Positions 25,850-35,859 of a stretch of 61,164 bases of DNA are shown here, piece after piece. A model generated the notes under the pieces. It saw only the letters and a program-made list of their open reading frames with translations, did not search any database and was not told the DNA's origin. Location: NCBI GenBank assembly GCA_016792935.1, contig JAEUJS010000556.1, forward strand, positions 1-61,164, written 5' to 3'. The translations under genes were made by a program, and so were the position numbers. The DNA comes from Archangium sp. (GTDB lineage: Bacteria; Myxococcota; Myxococcia; Myxococcales; Myxococcaceae). How positions within the stretch are numbered: the first letter of the stretch is position 1; each line of letters opens with the position of its first letter.

Positions 25850-26742
25850 GTCACCGCGGCGAGGCAGTCAGCGAGCACATCGAGCGTATGACGCACGTGC
25901 GGTGATTTCTGACGCCCACTCGGCATCAGCGCGAAGATGGGCGTCGCCGCCCACTGCCACTCGGGGAGCACGCGCTCGATGCGGCCACCGACGACGAGTG
26001 AGGCTGCGAGGCGAATCCCGATGCCCAGACCGGCGTCGAGCGCGTGAGAGAGCGCGTCGCCGTCCGAGAGTTCGAGACGCCCACTGATGGGGAAGCGGGT
26101 CGGTCGCCCAGCCTCTCCACGGCTCAGGGTCCAGTGGTCTTCCGGCGGCTCGCGCAGGAGCCGCAGGCACTCGTGCTCGACGAGTTGTTGCGGATTCCTC
26201 GGGCGGCCTTCGCGCTCGAGGTAGGCGCGGTCGGCCGCCAGCACCCACTGCATCTTCCCCAGTGAGCGCGCGACCAACGAACTCGAGGGCGGTCGACCAA
26301 CGTGAATCGAGACGTCGGCTCCGTCGGCGATCGGGTCGACGAAGTCGCTGCTGACGTTCACGCGAAACCTCAGCTGCTCGGAACGCCGCAACAGTCCACC
26401 CAGCCCCGCCATCAGCCGGTGCGAGACCATTCCCGGGTGGATGATGAGGCGGAGCGTCGTGGCGACGGCTTCCCCTGCGAGCTCGCGCTCGGCTTCGTCG
26501 AGCTCAGCGAGGATTCGTCGGCAGCGCGAGGCGAGTCGATGTCCTTCTTCGGTGACGCTCAACCGGCGCGTCGTGCGATGAATGAGGCGTTGTCCGACGC
26601 GCCCTTCCATCGCGCTGAGCCGGCGGCTGACGGCATTCGCTTTCCATCCCAGCTTTCGCGCCGCGGCGACGAGACTGCCGAGCTCGACGATGGCGACGAA
26701 CATGCGCACGTCGGCGAGGTTTTCGAGGACCGTTTCACTCAT
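25729..26742 (-). CDS. LysR-type transcriptional regulator
   Basis: 337 residues from ATG 26742. The winged helix is at 1-62 (VRMFVAIVELGSLVAAARKLGWK, AVSRRLSAMEGRVGQRLIHRTTRRLSVTEEG). A substrate-binding domain follows (DFVDPIADGADVSIHVGRPP). Members usually end near residue 300. Here about 40 extra residues run antisense over the 3' end of the convergent phosphatase gene, so the tail may be a lost-stop extension. It is divergent, 72 bp away, from the peroxiredoxin-like gene, its probable target. Confidence 0.85.
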   Translation of the reverse strand: MSETVLENLADVRMFVAIVELGSLVAAARKLGWKANAVSRRLSAMEGRVGQRLIHRTTRRLSVTEEGHRLASRCRRILAELDEAERELAGEAVATTLRLIIHPGMVSHRLMAGLGGLLRRSEQLRFRVNVSSDFVDPIADGADVSIHVGRPPSSSLVARSLGKMQWVLAADRAYLEREGRPRNPQQLVEHECLRLLREPPEDHWTLSRGEAGRPTRFPISGRLELSDGDALSHALDAGLGIGIRLAASLVVGGRIERVLPEWQWAATPIFALMPSGRQKSPHVRHTLDVLADCLAAVTYSAHDKSPTTAPTGRPAPLTRRDSVQNPNSRSMVGRTSR

Positions 26743-26814
26743 CACGAGAGTGGAAGAGTGTAACTCGATTGGTGCGCGTTGTGTGCCGAGCCGCCCGCGC
26801 GCATCTTGGGCGGC

Positions 26815-27723
26815 ATGGAAACGCCCATGGTCGATCATCTCGATGCCCGTCGCTCTCAGTCCTCGCTGTCGAACCGCGTGAAGTCGGCCTTCATCGGTTT
26901 CTACCCACCGCTCGCGTTGGCGCTGACAGTCTTCGCTGGGTGGCAGTTCGCGCGTTCCATGGAACTGGCGTGGTTGGGAGCCATCGCGACGGGCGCTCCG
27001 TTTCTGCTCTTTCTTGGTTTCGTCTTGCTCACGCGCTCGATTGCGCGCACCAGCGCTGGCCTCCCCTGGCTGGGGGCGCTGGCCTTCGCCGGGCTCGGCT
27101 TCGCAGTGTTCTGCGTGTTCCTCCGCAGTGGTCCGCCAGAGAGCGCGGTGCTCGCCGCGGGAGGCAGCCTCGGCGTGGTGCTGTACAGCCACTGGTATTC
27201 GCGGCTTGGTCGAGCGCCTTCCGCTGAGTTGGTCGTCGGCCGAGTGCTCCCCGACCTCGGGCTGAGGCGTGCCGATGGGCGCGTGCTGAAGACGAGCGAG
27301 CTTCGCGGAAAGCCGGCGCTGTTGATGTTCTACAGAGGCAACTGGTGTCCGCTCTGCATGGCGCAGGTGAAGGAAATCGCGGCGCAGTACCGCGCGCTCG
27401 CGGCGACCGGGGTTCGCGTGTTGCTCATCAGCCCGCAGCCACATGAGAACACCGCCGCGTTGGCCAGGCGATTCGAGGTGCCGTTCGACTTCGTCACCGA
27501 CGAGCGGAACGCCGCCGCGAAGTTGCTGCGAATCGAGATGAAGCACGGCTTGCCGCTCGGAATGGGTCTGCTCGGCTACGAGTCGGACACGGTGTTCCCG
27601 ACGGTGATCATCCTCGACGCCGAGGGCGTGATTCGGTGGGTCGACCAGACCGACAACTACCGCATCCGTCCCGAGCCGAGCACGTTCCTGCCGCTGCTCG
27701 AGAAGCTCGGGACCCGCGCGTGA
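26815..27723 (+). CDS. Membrane-anchored peroxiredoxin/AhpC-TSA-like protein
   Basis: 302 residues from ATG 26815. Four hydrophobic segments occupy the first ~130 residues. A thioredoxin-fold domain follows: GRVLPDLGLRRADGRVLKTSELRGKPALLMFYRG, then the active-site motif NWCPLC. Asp and Pro residues at typical positions follow (FDFVTDERNAAAKLL, VFPTVIILDAEGVIRW). The CxxC arrangement suggests a thiol peroxidase or oxidoreductase, probably on the outer face of the inner membrane. The divergent LysR gene suggests control by redox state or a related signal (inference). Confidence 0.75.
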   Translation: METPMVDHLDARRSQSSLSNRVKSAFIGFYPPLALALTVFAGWQFARSMELAWLGAIATGAPFLLFLGFVLLTRSIARTSAGLPWLGALAFAGLGFAVFCVFLRSGPPESAVLAAGGSLGVVLYSHWYSRLGRAPSAELVVGRVLPDLGLRRADGRVLKTSELRGKPALLMFYRGNWCPLCMAQVKEIAAQYRALAATGVRVLLISPQPHENTAALARRFEVPFDFVTDERNAAAKLLRIEMKHGLPLGMGLLGYESDTVFPTVIILDAEGVIRWVDQTDNYRIRPEPSTFLPLLEKLGTRA

Positions 27724-27726
27724 GGC

Positions 27727-29451
27727 TCAGCGGCTGGCGCGCGGAGAGCCGCTCACTGCGAGCTCGCACCACCAATTCGCGACCCACAAATCAGCGAGCG
27801 CTTCGACCTTCTGCCGCTCGGTGCCTTCGCGACCCGCACGTGCGTTGAGGTACCGCAGCTTCGCGGCGAGCGGCACCATCGTCGCCTCGCGCCCCGCCCG
27901 ACCGCACGCCTGCAGCACTCGCGTCCTCGCGTGCTCGAGCTGCGACGACAACACGCGCGGGTTGCGGACGGTGAGCACGCCCTTGTCGGACACCTCTGCG
28001 CCGAGCGCGCGGTACAGGTTGATGACATGTGCCGTGTAGATGTTCTGCCTCGCAGCGAGCACCAGCCGCGCACGCGGATCCATCTCAGTGAAGAGCTGTC
28101 GCTCGTAGCCGCGCAGCTCCGCGTCGTTGGCGAGCTCCTTCATCGCCACCGTGCTTCGCGCCGCTCCATAGGAGGTCGAGAGCCGCGCAGCATCGAGCGG
28201 CGGGAGCGTCTTCTTCAACTTCGGCAGCGACGCGTACAGCGCGACGAACCGTTGGCCATTGCGCACGTCTTCCCGCGCACGCAGTAAGCCTTCCGCGAGT
28301 TGCCGAGCATCGCCGCTCTTCGCTTCCTGCTCGGTGGGCACCGACGTGTTCTGCGTGACCAGGCTCTCGAGCACGTCCATCGCGTACATGTCGTTCGCGC
28401 GGTTGCTCGGAGGGAAACGCGTCTCGAGTTCCTTCTGGAGCGCCGCGCGCTCGGTCGTCAGCGCAGCGCCCTGGGCTTGCAGCAAACCGAACGGCTCTCG
28501 CGATTGGAGAAACTGCACGTCCTGGATCGCGACGCGCGTGGTGGTGAGGGTCGCTCCCCAGAGGACGTAGGCGCGCACCGAGTCACCGCCGCGCTCGGAG
28601 TCCGTCGCTTGCTTCGCGAAACGTTCGAGCCGAGTGCGGAGTGCGTTCGCGGAGGTGGGGCTCACTCCGCCATCGAGCATCGTCTCGAGCGTCGCGCGCT
28701 CGGTCTCGAACTCCTTGCGCAGCTCGGTGGTGGAGCGGCTCATCGCCGCGAGCTCGGCGGGCCACAGTTCCATGTCGGTCTCGGCGGCGGCGGTGGGCCG
28801 CGTGAGTGTGTCTCCGGTGAGGAAGAGGTACGCGTCGTCGAGACCGGAGAGCTCTCTGACCTCGACCCCGAGGCGTTGGCCTTCGAGCACGACGTCGATC
28901 GGCTCTCCCTCGGCGCCTGGTTGTTGTCGTGCTCCGAGCGGCACGCCGAAGCGCTTCACGCCGTCGGTCGCCGCCGCACGCAGTCGGGCGAGGACTTCGT
29001 CGGCGAACGCGGCGCTCCCGTCGGGGTTGATGGCGCCGACCATCGTGGTGTTCGCGAGGACCTTCTTGTTGCGGATGAGCGCGACGAACGTCGAGGCGGT
29101 GAGCAGGCCCGCTGAGCCATCGAGCACCGGAGCGTTCACTTTGAAGCTGAACTCGTGCGCGAGCAGGCTCGTCTGCGTGGCTTCGCTCGCGATGAAGGCG
29201 GACTGCCAGAGCGTGGCGATCCACTGATCTCCGGGTGGCGCCGTCGTCGCGGAGAGAATTCCGACCGCGGGAGCTCCGCTCTTGTTCGGAGCAAGTCGCG
29301 CCGTGATGCGCGTGACTTCGGAGCTCAGCACCGCGCGGAGCTCGGCCTCACGTGGTGGTGCGGCCGTCGCGCTCAGCGCCGTCAGGAGGACTGCTGCCAA
29401 CCCCAATCGCCTCACGCACGCGAAGCTACTTGGAGCGCGCGCCTCGTGCAT
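27727..29451 (-). CDS. Secreted S16 (Lon-like) protease-family protein with doubtful catalytic lysine
   Basis: 574 residues from ATG 29451 with a signal peptide (RRLGLAAVLLTALSATAA). Residues 60-172 resemble the archaeal/bacterial S16 domain (COG1750): VGILSATTA, VLDGSAGLLTAS with Ser113 at the nucleophile position, VGAINPDGSAAFADEVLARLRAAATDGVKRFGVPLG. In active relatives a Lys lies in the vGGvleKaeAA segment; here the matching stretch reads EVLARLRAA, with Arg instead. The remaining ~400 residues are helical, not recognised, and carry no further signal. The protein may be a pseudo-enzyme or use another residue. It converges with the peroxiredoxin gene with 3 bp between stops. Confidence 0.55.
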   Translation of the reverse strand: MHEARAPSSFACVRRLGLAAVLLTALSATAAPPREAELRAVLSSEVTRITARLAPNKSGAPAVGILSATTAPPGDQWIATLWQSAFIASEATQTSLLAHEFSFKVNAPVLDGSAGLLTASTFVALIRNKKVLANTTMVGAINPDGSAAFADEVLARLRAAATDGVKRFGVPLGARQQPGAEGEPIDVVLEGQRLGVEVRELSGLDDAYLFLTGDTLTRPTAAAETDMELWPAELAAMSRSTTELRKEFETERATLETMLDGGVSPTSANALRTRLERFAKQATDSERGGDSVRAYVLWGATLTTTRVAIQDVQFLQSREPFGLLQAQGAALTTERAALQKELETRFPPSNRANDMYAMDVLESLVTQNTSVPTEQEAKSGDARQLAEGLLRAREDVRNGQRFVALYASLPKLKKTLPPLDAARLSTSYGAARSTVAMKELANDAELRGYERQLFTEMDPRARLVLAARQNIYTAHVINLYRALGAEVSDKGVLTVRNPRVLSSQLEHARTRVLQACGRAGREATMVPLAAKLRYLNARAGREGTERQKVEALADLWVANWWCELAVSGSPRASR

Positions 29452-29523
29452 GACTCGGTGTGAGCGCGCTGCTCTCGCCTCCGAAGCGGACGCCCGTGCG
29501 CACGACTGCGAGCGCGACGGCCC

Positions 29524-29557
29524 TCGCGAACGCTCCAGCACGCGCGTACGTTCGCGA
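29524..29557. promoter_or_regulatory. Inverted repeat TCGCGAACG...CGTTCGCGA in a divergent gap
   Basis: Perfect 9-bp arms (29524-29532 and 29549-29557) with a 16-bp spacer, within the 243-bp gap between the S16-like gene and the metalloprotease gene. It could be an operator for a dimeric regulator or a hairpin in a leader. Nothing else is seen in this gap. Confidence 0.35.
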
Positions 29558-29694
29558 AGTCGCTTCAGATTTGATCGATCCGACTGCCACCTGGAGTGGG
29601 CACTCGCGAGAGACGGCGCTGCTCCACTGTCAGCGCTCAGAGACGCAGATCCAACGGGTTCCACGGAGGCACTCGGCTTGCTCTCCCACCCCAC

Positions 29695-31833
29695 GTGCTC
29701 CGCTCGATTCCGCTGATTTCCGCCCTCATTTTCGTCGCCTGCGAAGGCCGCGTCAGCGAGCTGGGCGACATCGGAGACCAAACCGTCATCATCCGCGACC
29801 GCAGCGGCCCGCACCTCGAGTTCGTCTGCGACGCGGCGACCGTCGAGACGCGCGCTCCGTTGCGCTGCACCGTCACCGCGTTCCACCCCACCGGCGAATC
29901 GCTCGACTGCACGCTCTCGTTCGACGACGGCCGCCCCGCGATTTCACTCGGCGACTGTTCCGCGAATCCCATGACGCGCGAGGTCCGCACGTCCTCTCCC
30001 GGCGCGCTGACGTTGTCGCTCACTGCGCGCGATGTGAGTGACCGCATCGCCTCGAGCTCGGTCTCCGTCACCGTCACTGGCCTGCCGAATCAGCCGCCCA
30101 CCGTCACCTCGTTCTCTGCTGCACCGCTCTCCGGCAAGGCGCCGCTCGCGACGACGTTCTCGTGGCGCGTCGCGGACCCCGAAGGCGACCCGGTGACCTG
30201 CACGCTCGACTCCCAGCCCGTTGATTGCACTGCCATGTCCTCCACGCTGACCTCTCTCTCGCCCGGAGCCGCGACCGTCACCTTGCGCGTCACCGACTCG
30301 GGCGGACTGTCCACGAGCGCCGACCTCGTGCTCAACGTCATGCCGCCCACTGCCGACGTCCGCATCGCGCGCGTCGAGTTTGGCCAGAGCGTGGTGAAGG
30401 AATCGCTCACGCTCGTCGCGACGAAGCCGGCGCTCTTGCGCGTCACGGTGCTCGCGAATGAGCCCAACCTCTCCGCCGCCGTGGAGGTCGAAGCGATGCA
30501 AGGCGCCACCTCTCTCGGAAAGCAGCAGCTCACCGGCCCCGCGCAGGTGCCGCAGATGGAAACGCCGGGAGACCTCTCCCGCTCGTACCGTTTCGTGATG
30601 CCGTCAGCGTGGGTCTCTCCCGGCGTCTCGCTGCGCGTGCGCGTCGATGCGATGGACGCGTTGCTCGAGGCCGACGAGACGAACAACGAAATCACGTCGC
30701 GCCCGCAGGTGACTGCTGCGCGGCAGGTTCATCTCACCGCGGTGCCGGTCATGGGCACCGATGGCTCCGTCGGTCGGCCGCAAGACATGGACGCCACGCT
30801 CGCCGCGGTATGGCCAGTGACGGGCGTCGAGGAGAAGGTGCGCGCTCCGTTCTCGTGGACGCAGGAGATTTCTCCGAGCGACCCGGGCACGTGGGCCGCG
30901 TTGCTCGGTGGTCTCGCACAGGCGCGGGCGAGCGATGGCAGCGACCGCAACTACTACGGCTGGGTGCGCGCGAACTTCGGCGGAGGCGTCGCCGGCATCG
31001 GTTACCTCGGTCAGCCCGTCGGCACGGGACGCGATGACTCGACGCAGGTCGCGGCGCACGAGCTGGGGCACAACTTCGGTCGCAATCACGCTCCGTGCGG
31101 CGGAGCGGCCGGCGCGGACCCTCAATACCCTTACGCCAACGCGCGCATCGGCACGTACGGGTGGAATGGGTCGCAGCTCATCGCTCCGACGCAGTTCGTG
31201 GACTTGATGAGCTACTGCAACCCGGCGTGGGTGAGCGATTACTCGTACGAAGCGGTGCAGCAGTTCATGGAAGGTCGCAACGAGTTCGACCCGGGCGCGG
31301 TGTTGCCCGCGGTGGTGAGCGATGAGGTCGTGATGTTCGCGGGCCGGGTGTTCGCGAACGGCGCGGTGGTGCTCGGTGATGCGCAGCGTTTCCGCGGCCG
31401 GTCGAGCGCGCGGGTCGATGCGAGCGATGCGGTCGTCGTGCAGCGGCTCGTCGATGGGCGCGTGGTGCGCGTGCCGGTCACCTTGATGGAAGTGCCCGAC
31501 GCCGAGGAGCGGCAGTTCGTGGTCGTCGTTCCCTTCTCTGGAGAGCTGAGCAGCTGGTCCCTCGAGCTCGGTGGTGTCGACGCCGCTCAGCGTGTTGCTT
31601 CGCGTTCGTTTGAGCCGCGCGTGACGGTGGAGCAGCTCGGTGAGCGCGTTCGCGTCTCGTGGAGTGGTGCGAAGTCGGTGCTCGTGGCGCACGTGGCTCG
31701 CGATGGTGAGCGGACCACGCTGGCGGTCGAGGCTCGCGGCGGTGTCGTCACCGTGATTCCGCCGAGCGGTGGCCGGCTCGAGATCAGCGCGAGCGATGGC
31801 GTGAGGTCGCGAGTGATTTCTCCCTCACCCTGA
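29695..31833 (+). CDS. Metzincin-type zinc metalloprotease lipoprotein
   Basis: 712 residues from GTG 29695, which gives a lipoprotein signal (MLRSIPLISALIFVAC). The first ~220 residues contain two PKD/Ig-like modules (QPPTVTSFSAAPLSGKAPLATTFSWRV) and a CARDB-like segment (VRIARVEFGQSVV...LRVRVDAMDALLEADETNNEI). The catalytic motif HELGHNFGRNH is at 455-465, a HExxHxxGxxH metzincin zinc site, followed by DLMSYCNP, the Met-turn. This points to a secreted M66/M12-like endopeptidase attached to the outer membrane. The last residues (SPSP) and the stop come from a partial dispersed palindrome. Confidence 0.8.
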   Translation: MLRSIPLISALIFVACEGRVSELGDIGDQTVIIRDRSGPHLEFVCDAATVETRAPLRCTVTAFHPTGESLDCTLSFDDGRPAISLGDCSANPMTREVRTSSPGALTLSLTARDVSDRIASSSVSVTVTGLPNQPPTVTSFSAAPLSGKAPLATTFSWRVADPEGDPVTCTLDSQPVDCTAMSSTLTSLSPGAATVTLRVTDSGGLSTSADLVLNVMPPTADVRIARVEFGQSVVKESLTLVATKPALLRVTVLANEPNLSAAVEVEAMQGATSLGKQQLTGPAQVPQMETPGDLSRSYRFVMPSAWVSPGVSLRVRVDAMDALLEADETNNEITSRPQVTAARQVHLTAVPVMGTDGSVGRPQDMDATLAAVWPVTGVEEKVRAPFSWTQEISPSDPGTWAALLGGLAQARASDGSDRNYYGWVRANFGGGVAGIGYLGQPVGTGRDDSTQVAAHELGHNFGRNHAPCGGAAGADPQYPYANARIGTYGWNGSQLIAPTQFVDLMSYCNPAWVSDYSYEAVQQFMEGRNEFDPGAVLPAVVSDEVVMFAGRVFANGAVVLGDAQRFRGRSSARVDASDAVVVQRLVDGRVVRVPVTLMEVPDAEERQFVVVVPFSGELSSWSLELGGVDAAQRVASRSFEPRVTVEQLGERVRVSWSGAKSVLVAHVARDGERTTLAVEARGGVVTVIPPSGGRLEISASDGVRSRVISPSP

Positions 31834-31844
31834 CGCTCCGCGAG
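31820..31844. repeat. Dispersed palindrome, partial copy 5
   Basis: CTCCCTCACCCTGACGCTCC, then CGCGAG, matches the left half of the family. The TGA within CACCCTGA is the stop codon of the metalloprotease gene. Between here and the next gene (31977) I see nothing else. Confidence 0.55.
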
Positions 31845-31976
31845 CCCACGCATCACTCGCGTGCGCGCTGGGCTTCGTTGCGTGCGCGGAGAAACGCGCG
31901 TTGCCCTTCGCTCGTCGCGAGATTCCACGGGGCTCGTTCATGTACGGGACGAGACGAACCTTACAGACCCGAATCA

Positions 31977-34235
31977 TCAGAAGAGACATTGGCCGAACGT
32001 GCACGCCGGGAAACCGATGCCTGGATTGCAGCAGTCCCCGTTGTCGTTGCACGGCTCACCACTTCGCCCGCAGTAGCAGACGTTCGTCGTCGTCCCACCC
32101 CACGGTGGCGGCTGGCAGAGATACGGCGCACCGCGCGTGCAGTCGGCGGCCGTCGCGCAGACGTCGAAGCACCGGCCCGTCGCGTCGTTCGTTCCCTCGC
32201 TCGCGCACACCCCATCCGTCGCGCACACGTTCGTCGACTTCCGGCACAGGCCACCACACGAACCACCACGGTCCGGATGGCAGATGCCCGACTCGCAGTT
32301 CGAGTTGTTCGCGCAGGCCGCTCCGTACTTCGCGAGGCCCTTGTCCTTCGTCTCGCAGCGCTTGCTCCAGGGGTTGCAGCCGTACGTTCCACCGAGGCGA
32401 TTGCAGTCAGCGTCCGTGTTGCACAGCGGGGTGCACGTGCGTGGCCCGTTGTCCCAATCGAAGTCGGGGTTCTCGTGACACGCGTACTGCGGTCGGCACG
32501 CCGTCGCTCCGGGACCCGTGCAGGCCTGGCGACAGAAACGACCGTACTCATCCGACGTACACGCCGAACCCGCGGGACACCCCACCGACACACCCGCGTC
32601 GAGCCCACACGTCACCTGCGCGACGCACGAACCTGAAGGCCAACCAGTCAACGCCTCCGTGCGGCAGGTGCCCGAAGCGCACTGTGCGTTCGCGTTGCAC
32701 GGCTTGCCGATGACGAGCGCGGTGCACGAAGCGCCTCCGCAGTTGGGGTCCGCACAATCGACCTGCCCGTTGCAGTTGTCGTCGAGCCCGTCGGTGCAGT
32801 TGGTCTCCATCGCGAAACCAACACAGTCGGGGTCGACACAATCCGTCATCGCGTCGCCGTCGTTGTCCATGCCGTCGTTGCAGTTCGATTCCGCGCGGCG
32901 CTGCATGCGGCAGGTGCACCCATTCCCGCACGCCTGCCCGTCGCACCCGGTGTCTTCACAATCGCGGTCGCCGTCGTTGTCGTTGTCGAGCGTGTCGTTG
33001 CACACGCCGGCCGCGTTCTCCGCGGCGCCCGTGCCGCACAAGTTCGTCGGCCCGCTGCAGTCCATGCTGTCGGCGCAGTCGCGCAGCCCGTCCATGTCGT
33101 TGTCGGTGCGGTCGGTGCAGCTGGTCTCGTGCCGTGCGCCACCCGTGCACACGCACCCCATTCCACACGGAGTGCCGTCGCAATCAGGTCCGTCGAGACA
33201 ATCGATGCGGTTGTCGCCGTCGTTGTCGATGGAATCGGTGCACGCGGTTTCCGTCCTGGTGTTGTTGCGGCACTGACAGCCCGCTCCGCACGCCTGCATG
33301 TTGCAGTCGGGGTCGGCGCAATCGGCCAGCGTGTCGCCGTCGTTGTCGAAGGCGTCGGTGCAGGTCACCTCGAACTTGGCGAGGTTGCGGCACTCACAGC
33401 CCTGGCCACACGTGCGCGTTCCACAATCGACGTCGGCGCAATCGAGGGCGTTGTCGCGGTCGTTGTCGATGCCGTCGGTGCACACCGTCTCGGTCGCGCG
33501 CGCCTGCATGCACACGCAGCCCGTACCGCAGCTCTGGTTCGCGCAATCGGAGTCAGCGCAGTCGGACATCGTGTCGTTGTCGTTGTCGAAGCCGTCGTCG
33601 CAGATGCCTTCTCCACGTTGACCGTTGCGGCACGCGCAGCCCGTTCCGCAGACCACGCCTTCACAGTCCATGTCGGAGCAGTCGGCCTGCATGTCTGCGT
33701 CGTTGTCGGTCATGTCGGCGCAGTTGGTCTCGCCCTTCACGCCCGCATCCGTGCAGGTGCATCCCGTTCCGCACATCTGGCCGTGACAATCGGAGTCAGC
33801 GCAGTCGAAGGTTCCGTCGAGGTCGTTGTCGATGGTGTCGTTGCACGCGGCCGGAGCTTCGGCGCCACCATCTCCACAGCGCGGGCGGTTGCGGCAGTCG
33901 GCTTCCGCGCAGTCGATGAGCCCGTTCATGTTGTCGTCGACGCCGTTGTCGCAGACCTCGAAGCGCTGGCAGGTCACCGCCGCGACACACGCCGGGTCGT
34001 CACAGTCGGTCAGGCCGTTGCGGTCGTCGTCGATGGTGTTGGTGCAGTCTTCGATGAGCCGCTGGCACGACGCGTTGGTGAAGCACGTCGGGTCCACACA
34101 GTCGGTCTTGCCGTCGCCGTTGTCATCGAGCCCGTTGGAGCACAGCTCCTTCTTCTCCGGGTTCATCATCATGTTGCTGCACGCGGCCGTACCGAGCGCC
34201 AGCAGCGAAATGACGGTGAGGAGTGAAAGGCGCAT
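31977..34235 (-). CDS. Cys/Asp repeat lipoprotein with about twelve DNDGD...DC repeats
   Basis: 752 residues from ATG 34235, lipobox LGTAAC. Residues ~30-500 contain about twelve units of 35-48 residues of the form C(T/N)DG(I/L)DND(G/R)D...DCADPDC....C.GC.C. The D-x-D-x-D spacing is that of calcium-binding loops (thrombospondin-3/dockerin-like), and each unit also has Cys pairs for disulfides. The last 250 residues have non-repeated Cys-rich segments ([29 protein letters not shown]). It is probably a long, rigid, calcium-stabilised surface protein. The repetition at DNA level (32700-34130) makes unit number liable to change. Confidence 0.78.
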   Translation of the reverse strand: MRLSLLTVISLLALGTAACSNMMMNPEKKELCSNGLDDNGDGKTDCVDPTCFTNASCQRLIEDCTNTIDDDRNGLTDCDDPACVAAVTCQRFEVCDNGVDDNMNGLIDCAEADCRNRPRCGDGGAEAPAACNDTIDNDLDGTFDCADSDCHGQMCGTGCTCTDAGVKGETNCADMTDNDADMQADCSDMDCEGVVCGTGCACRNGQRGEGICDDGFDNDNDTMSDCADSDCANQSCGTGCVCMQARATETVCTDGIDNDRDNALDCADVDCGTRTCGQGCECRNLAKFEVTCTDAFDNDGDTLADCADPDCNMQACGAGCQCRNNTRTETACTDSIDNDGDNRIDCLDGPDCDGTPCGMGCVCTGGARHETSCTDRTDNDMDGLRDCADSMDCSGPTNLCGTGAAENAAGVCNDTLDNDNDGDRDCEDTGCDGQACGNGCTCRMQRRAESNCNDGMDNDGDAMTDCVDPDCVGFAMETNCTDGLDDNCNGQVDCADPNCGGASCTALVIGKPCNANAQCASGTCRTEALTGWPSGSCVAQVTCGLDAGVSVGCPAGSACTSDEYGRFCRQACTGPGATACRPQYACHENPDFDWDNGPRTCTPLCNTDADCNRLGGTYGCNPWSKRCETKDKGLAKYGAACANNSNCESGICHPDRGGSCGGLCRKSTNVCATDGVCASEGTNDATGRCFDVCATAADCTRGAPYLCQPPPWGGTTTNVCYCGRSGEPCNDNGDCCNPGIGFPACTFGQCLF

Positions 34236-34299
34236 GGGGAAGTTGCCTACTTACTCGAAAACTGGAGTTCCCCACCGCGGTGCTAGTTTCAGCCTCGTC

Positions 34300-35838
34300 G
34301 TGTCGAGAGCCCTCGCCCTCATGGTCTGCGTCGGAGCGGCGTCCGCACACGCGCAGTGGCTCGACTCGTCGTGGCGGGTCTTCGTGAGTGGTGGTGGTGC
34401 TGCACGCACGCGAACCCAGACCACGATGACGCGGCTGGAGCCGGAACGGGAAGACGCACGCATCACCGACGCGTCGCCCACCAACCTCCACGTGTCCGCC
34501 GCGGTGTTTCCGCATCGCTTCGTGGGCATCAACCTCGAGCTTCGCGGCGAGACCTTCTGGGGCTGCTGTGATGCGCGGCTCCCGGTCAAGCGCGACGGGC
34601 AGGGCATCGTGCACCTCCCCGCGCTCGATGCGTCGCTGGCGGCGCTGGGGCGCGTGCGACCGACCGACTGGCTGAACTTCGAAGGGCACCTTGGCCTGCA
34701 GTTCCTCGCGCGCACCGCGGTGAACACCGAGAACCCGGTGATGGCCAACGGCCAATTGCGCCAGCTCTTCGTCGGCCCGATGTTCGGAGTGGTCATCGCC
34801 ATCGCGCCGTCGCGCTTCTTCCAGGCGATGGTGTTCGGCCGCTTCGGCTTTGGGTTCGCGCTCGGGCAGGCGCAGGCGGGCGGCAACAGTCTGTCGGTCG
34901 GTGTGCAGGCTGCCATCGGGGCGTTGAAGGTGGGCCCGCTCCAGGCCGGCATCGCTCCCACCATCGAGTTCATGGGCGGCGGCGCCACGTTCGTCGTGAA
35001 CGACACCACGTCGCGCGAGTTCACGCAGGGAGACGTACGCTTCGGGCTCGGCATCTCGTTGCAGCAGTGGATTCCGGACCGCGTCGACGTGCCTCCGACC
35101 GAGGCGACGCACACCTTCGCTGGCCGCGTGGTGCAGCAAGATGGCGCCGCCGCCGTCGACGCGAAGGTCACCCTCGATGGGGATGCCACACGTGTGACGA
35201 CGACCGACGTGCAGGGGCGCTTCACGTTCCTCGCGGTGAGCAAGGGTCCACATCGCGTCGAGGCCACGAAGGAGAGCATGGGTCCGGGCGCGCTCGAGGT
35301 GAACGTGCCGGCGACGGCCGAGGCGGTGGTGACGCTCGGCGCACCGACCGGTCCGGGCCGCATCATGGGCGTGGTGAAGGGCCCGAATGGTCCGCTGGTG
35401 GCGACGTTGACGACGGGCGAGGTGAGCGTGAAGAGCGCGTCAGACGGCAGCTACGCGCTCGAGAAGGTCGGGCCGGGCCCGGTGACGGTGAAGGTGAAGG
35501 CCGACGAGTTCAACGACGCGGAGGAAGTGGCGCAGGTCGCTCCGGGTGGCGTGGCGACGCTCGACTTCACGATGACGCCGAAGGCGGTCGCGGTGCAGGC
35601 CACGCTGCGCGGCTTGATTCGCGCGAAGAACGGCGAGGCGGTGAAGGCCACGGTGCGCATCGTCGAGCTGAAGATGAAGCTGCAGGTGAAGGGCGATGGG
35701 CGCTTCTCGGCGGACGTGCCGAGCGGGAAGTACACGCTCGTCATCGAGGCGCGTGGGTACGTGACGCAGACCAAGACGGTCGAGGTGTCGGGTGGTGACC
35801 AGGCCATCTTCCACACCGAGCTCGAGCGGTCGCGCTGA
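34300..35838 (+). CDS. Outer-membrane beta-barrel-like protein with three carboxypeptidase-regulatory-like domains
   Basis: 512 residues from GTG 34300, giving a signal peptide (MSRALALMVCVGAASAHA). The first ~270 residues alternate polar and hydrophobic residues with Gly/aromatic ends (WLNFEGHLGLQFLAR; MVFGRFGFGFALGQ), fitting an outer-membrane barrel. After that come three carboxypeptidase-regulatory-like modules: TFAGRVVQQDGAAAVDAKVTLDG; GRIMGVVKGPNGPLVA; and LRGLIRAKNGEAVKATVRIV, each ending in a Y/G-rich strand. A linked adhesion or transport role is possible but not shown. It is divergent from the Cys/Asp repeat lipoprotein with 64 bp between starts. Confidence 0.62.
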   Translation: MSRALALMVCVGAASAHAQWLDSSWRVFVSGGGAARTRTQTTMTRLEPEREDARITDASPTNLHVSAAVFPHRFVGINLELRGETFWGCCDARLPVKRDGQGIVHLPALDASLAALGRVRPTDWLNFEGHLGLQFLARTAVNTENPVMANGQLRQLFVGPMFGVVIAIAPSRFFQAMVFGRFGFGFALGQAQAGGNSLSVGVQAAIGALKVGPLQAGIAPTIEFMGGGATFVVNDTTSREFTQGDVRFGLGISLQQWIPDRVDVPPTEATHTFAGRVVQQDGAAAVDAKVTLDGDATRVTTTDVQGRFTFLAVSKGPHRVEATKESMGPGALEVNVPATAEAVVTLGAPTGPGRIMGVVKGPNGPLVATLTTGEVSVKSASDGSYALEKVGPGPVTVKVKADEFNDAEEVAQVAPGGVATLDFTMTPKAVAVQATLRGLIRAKNGEAVKATVRIVELKMKLQVKGDGRFSADVPSGKYTLVIEARGYVTQTKTVEVSGGDQAIFHTELERSR

Positions 35839-35859
35839 GAAGACCCGCAGAGCACCGGC

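Noticed and set aside
30604..31692. Long antisense open frame opposite the metalloprotease gene
   Set aside because: No recognisable domain; His/Arg-rich shadow of the real coding strand.
32700..34130. Tandem DNA repeats considered as a CRISPR array
   Set aside because: Units are about 140 bp, degenerate and fully coding for Cys/Asp repeats; there are no spacers and no cas genes.
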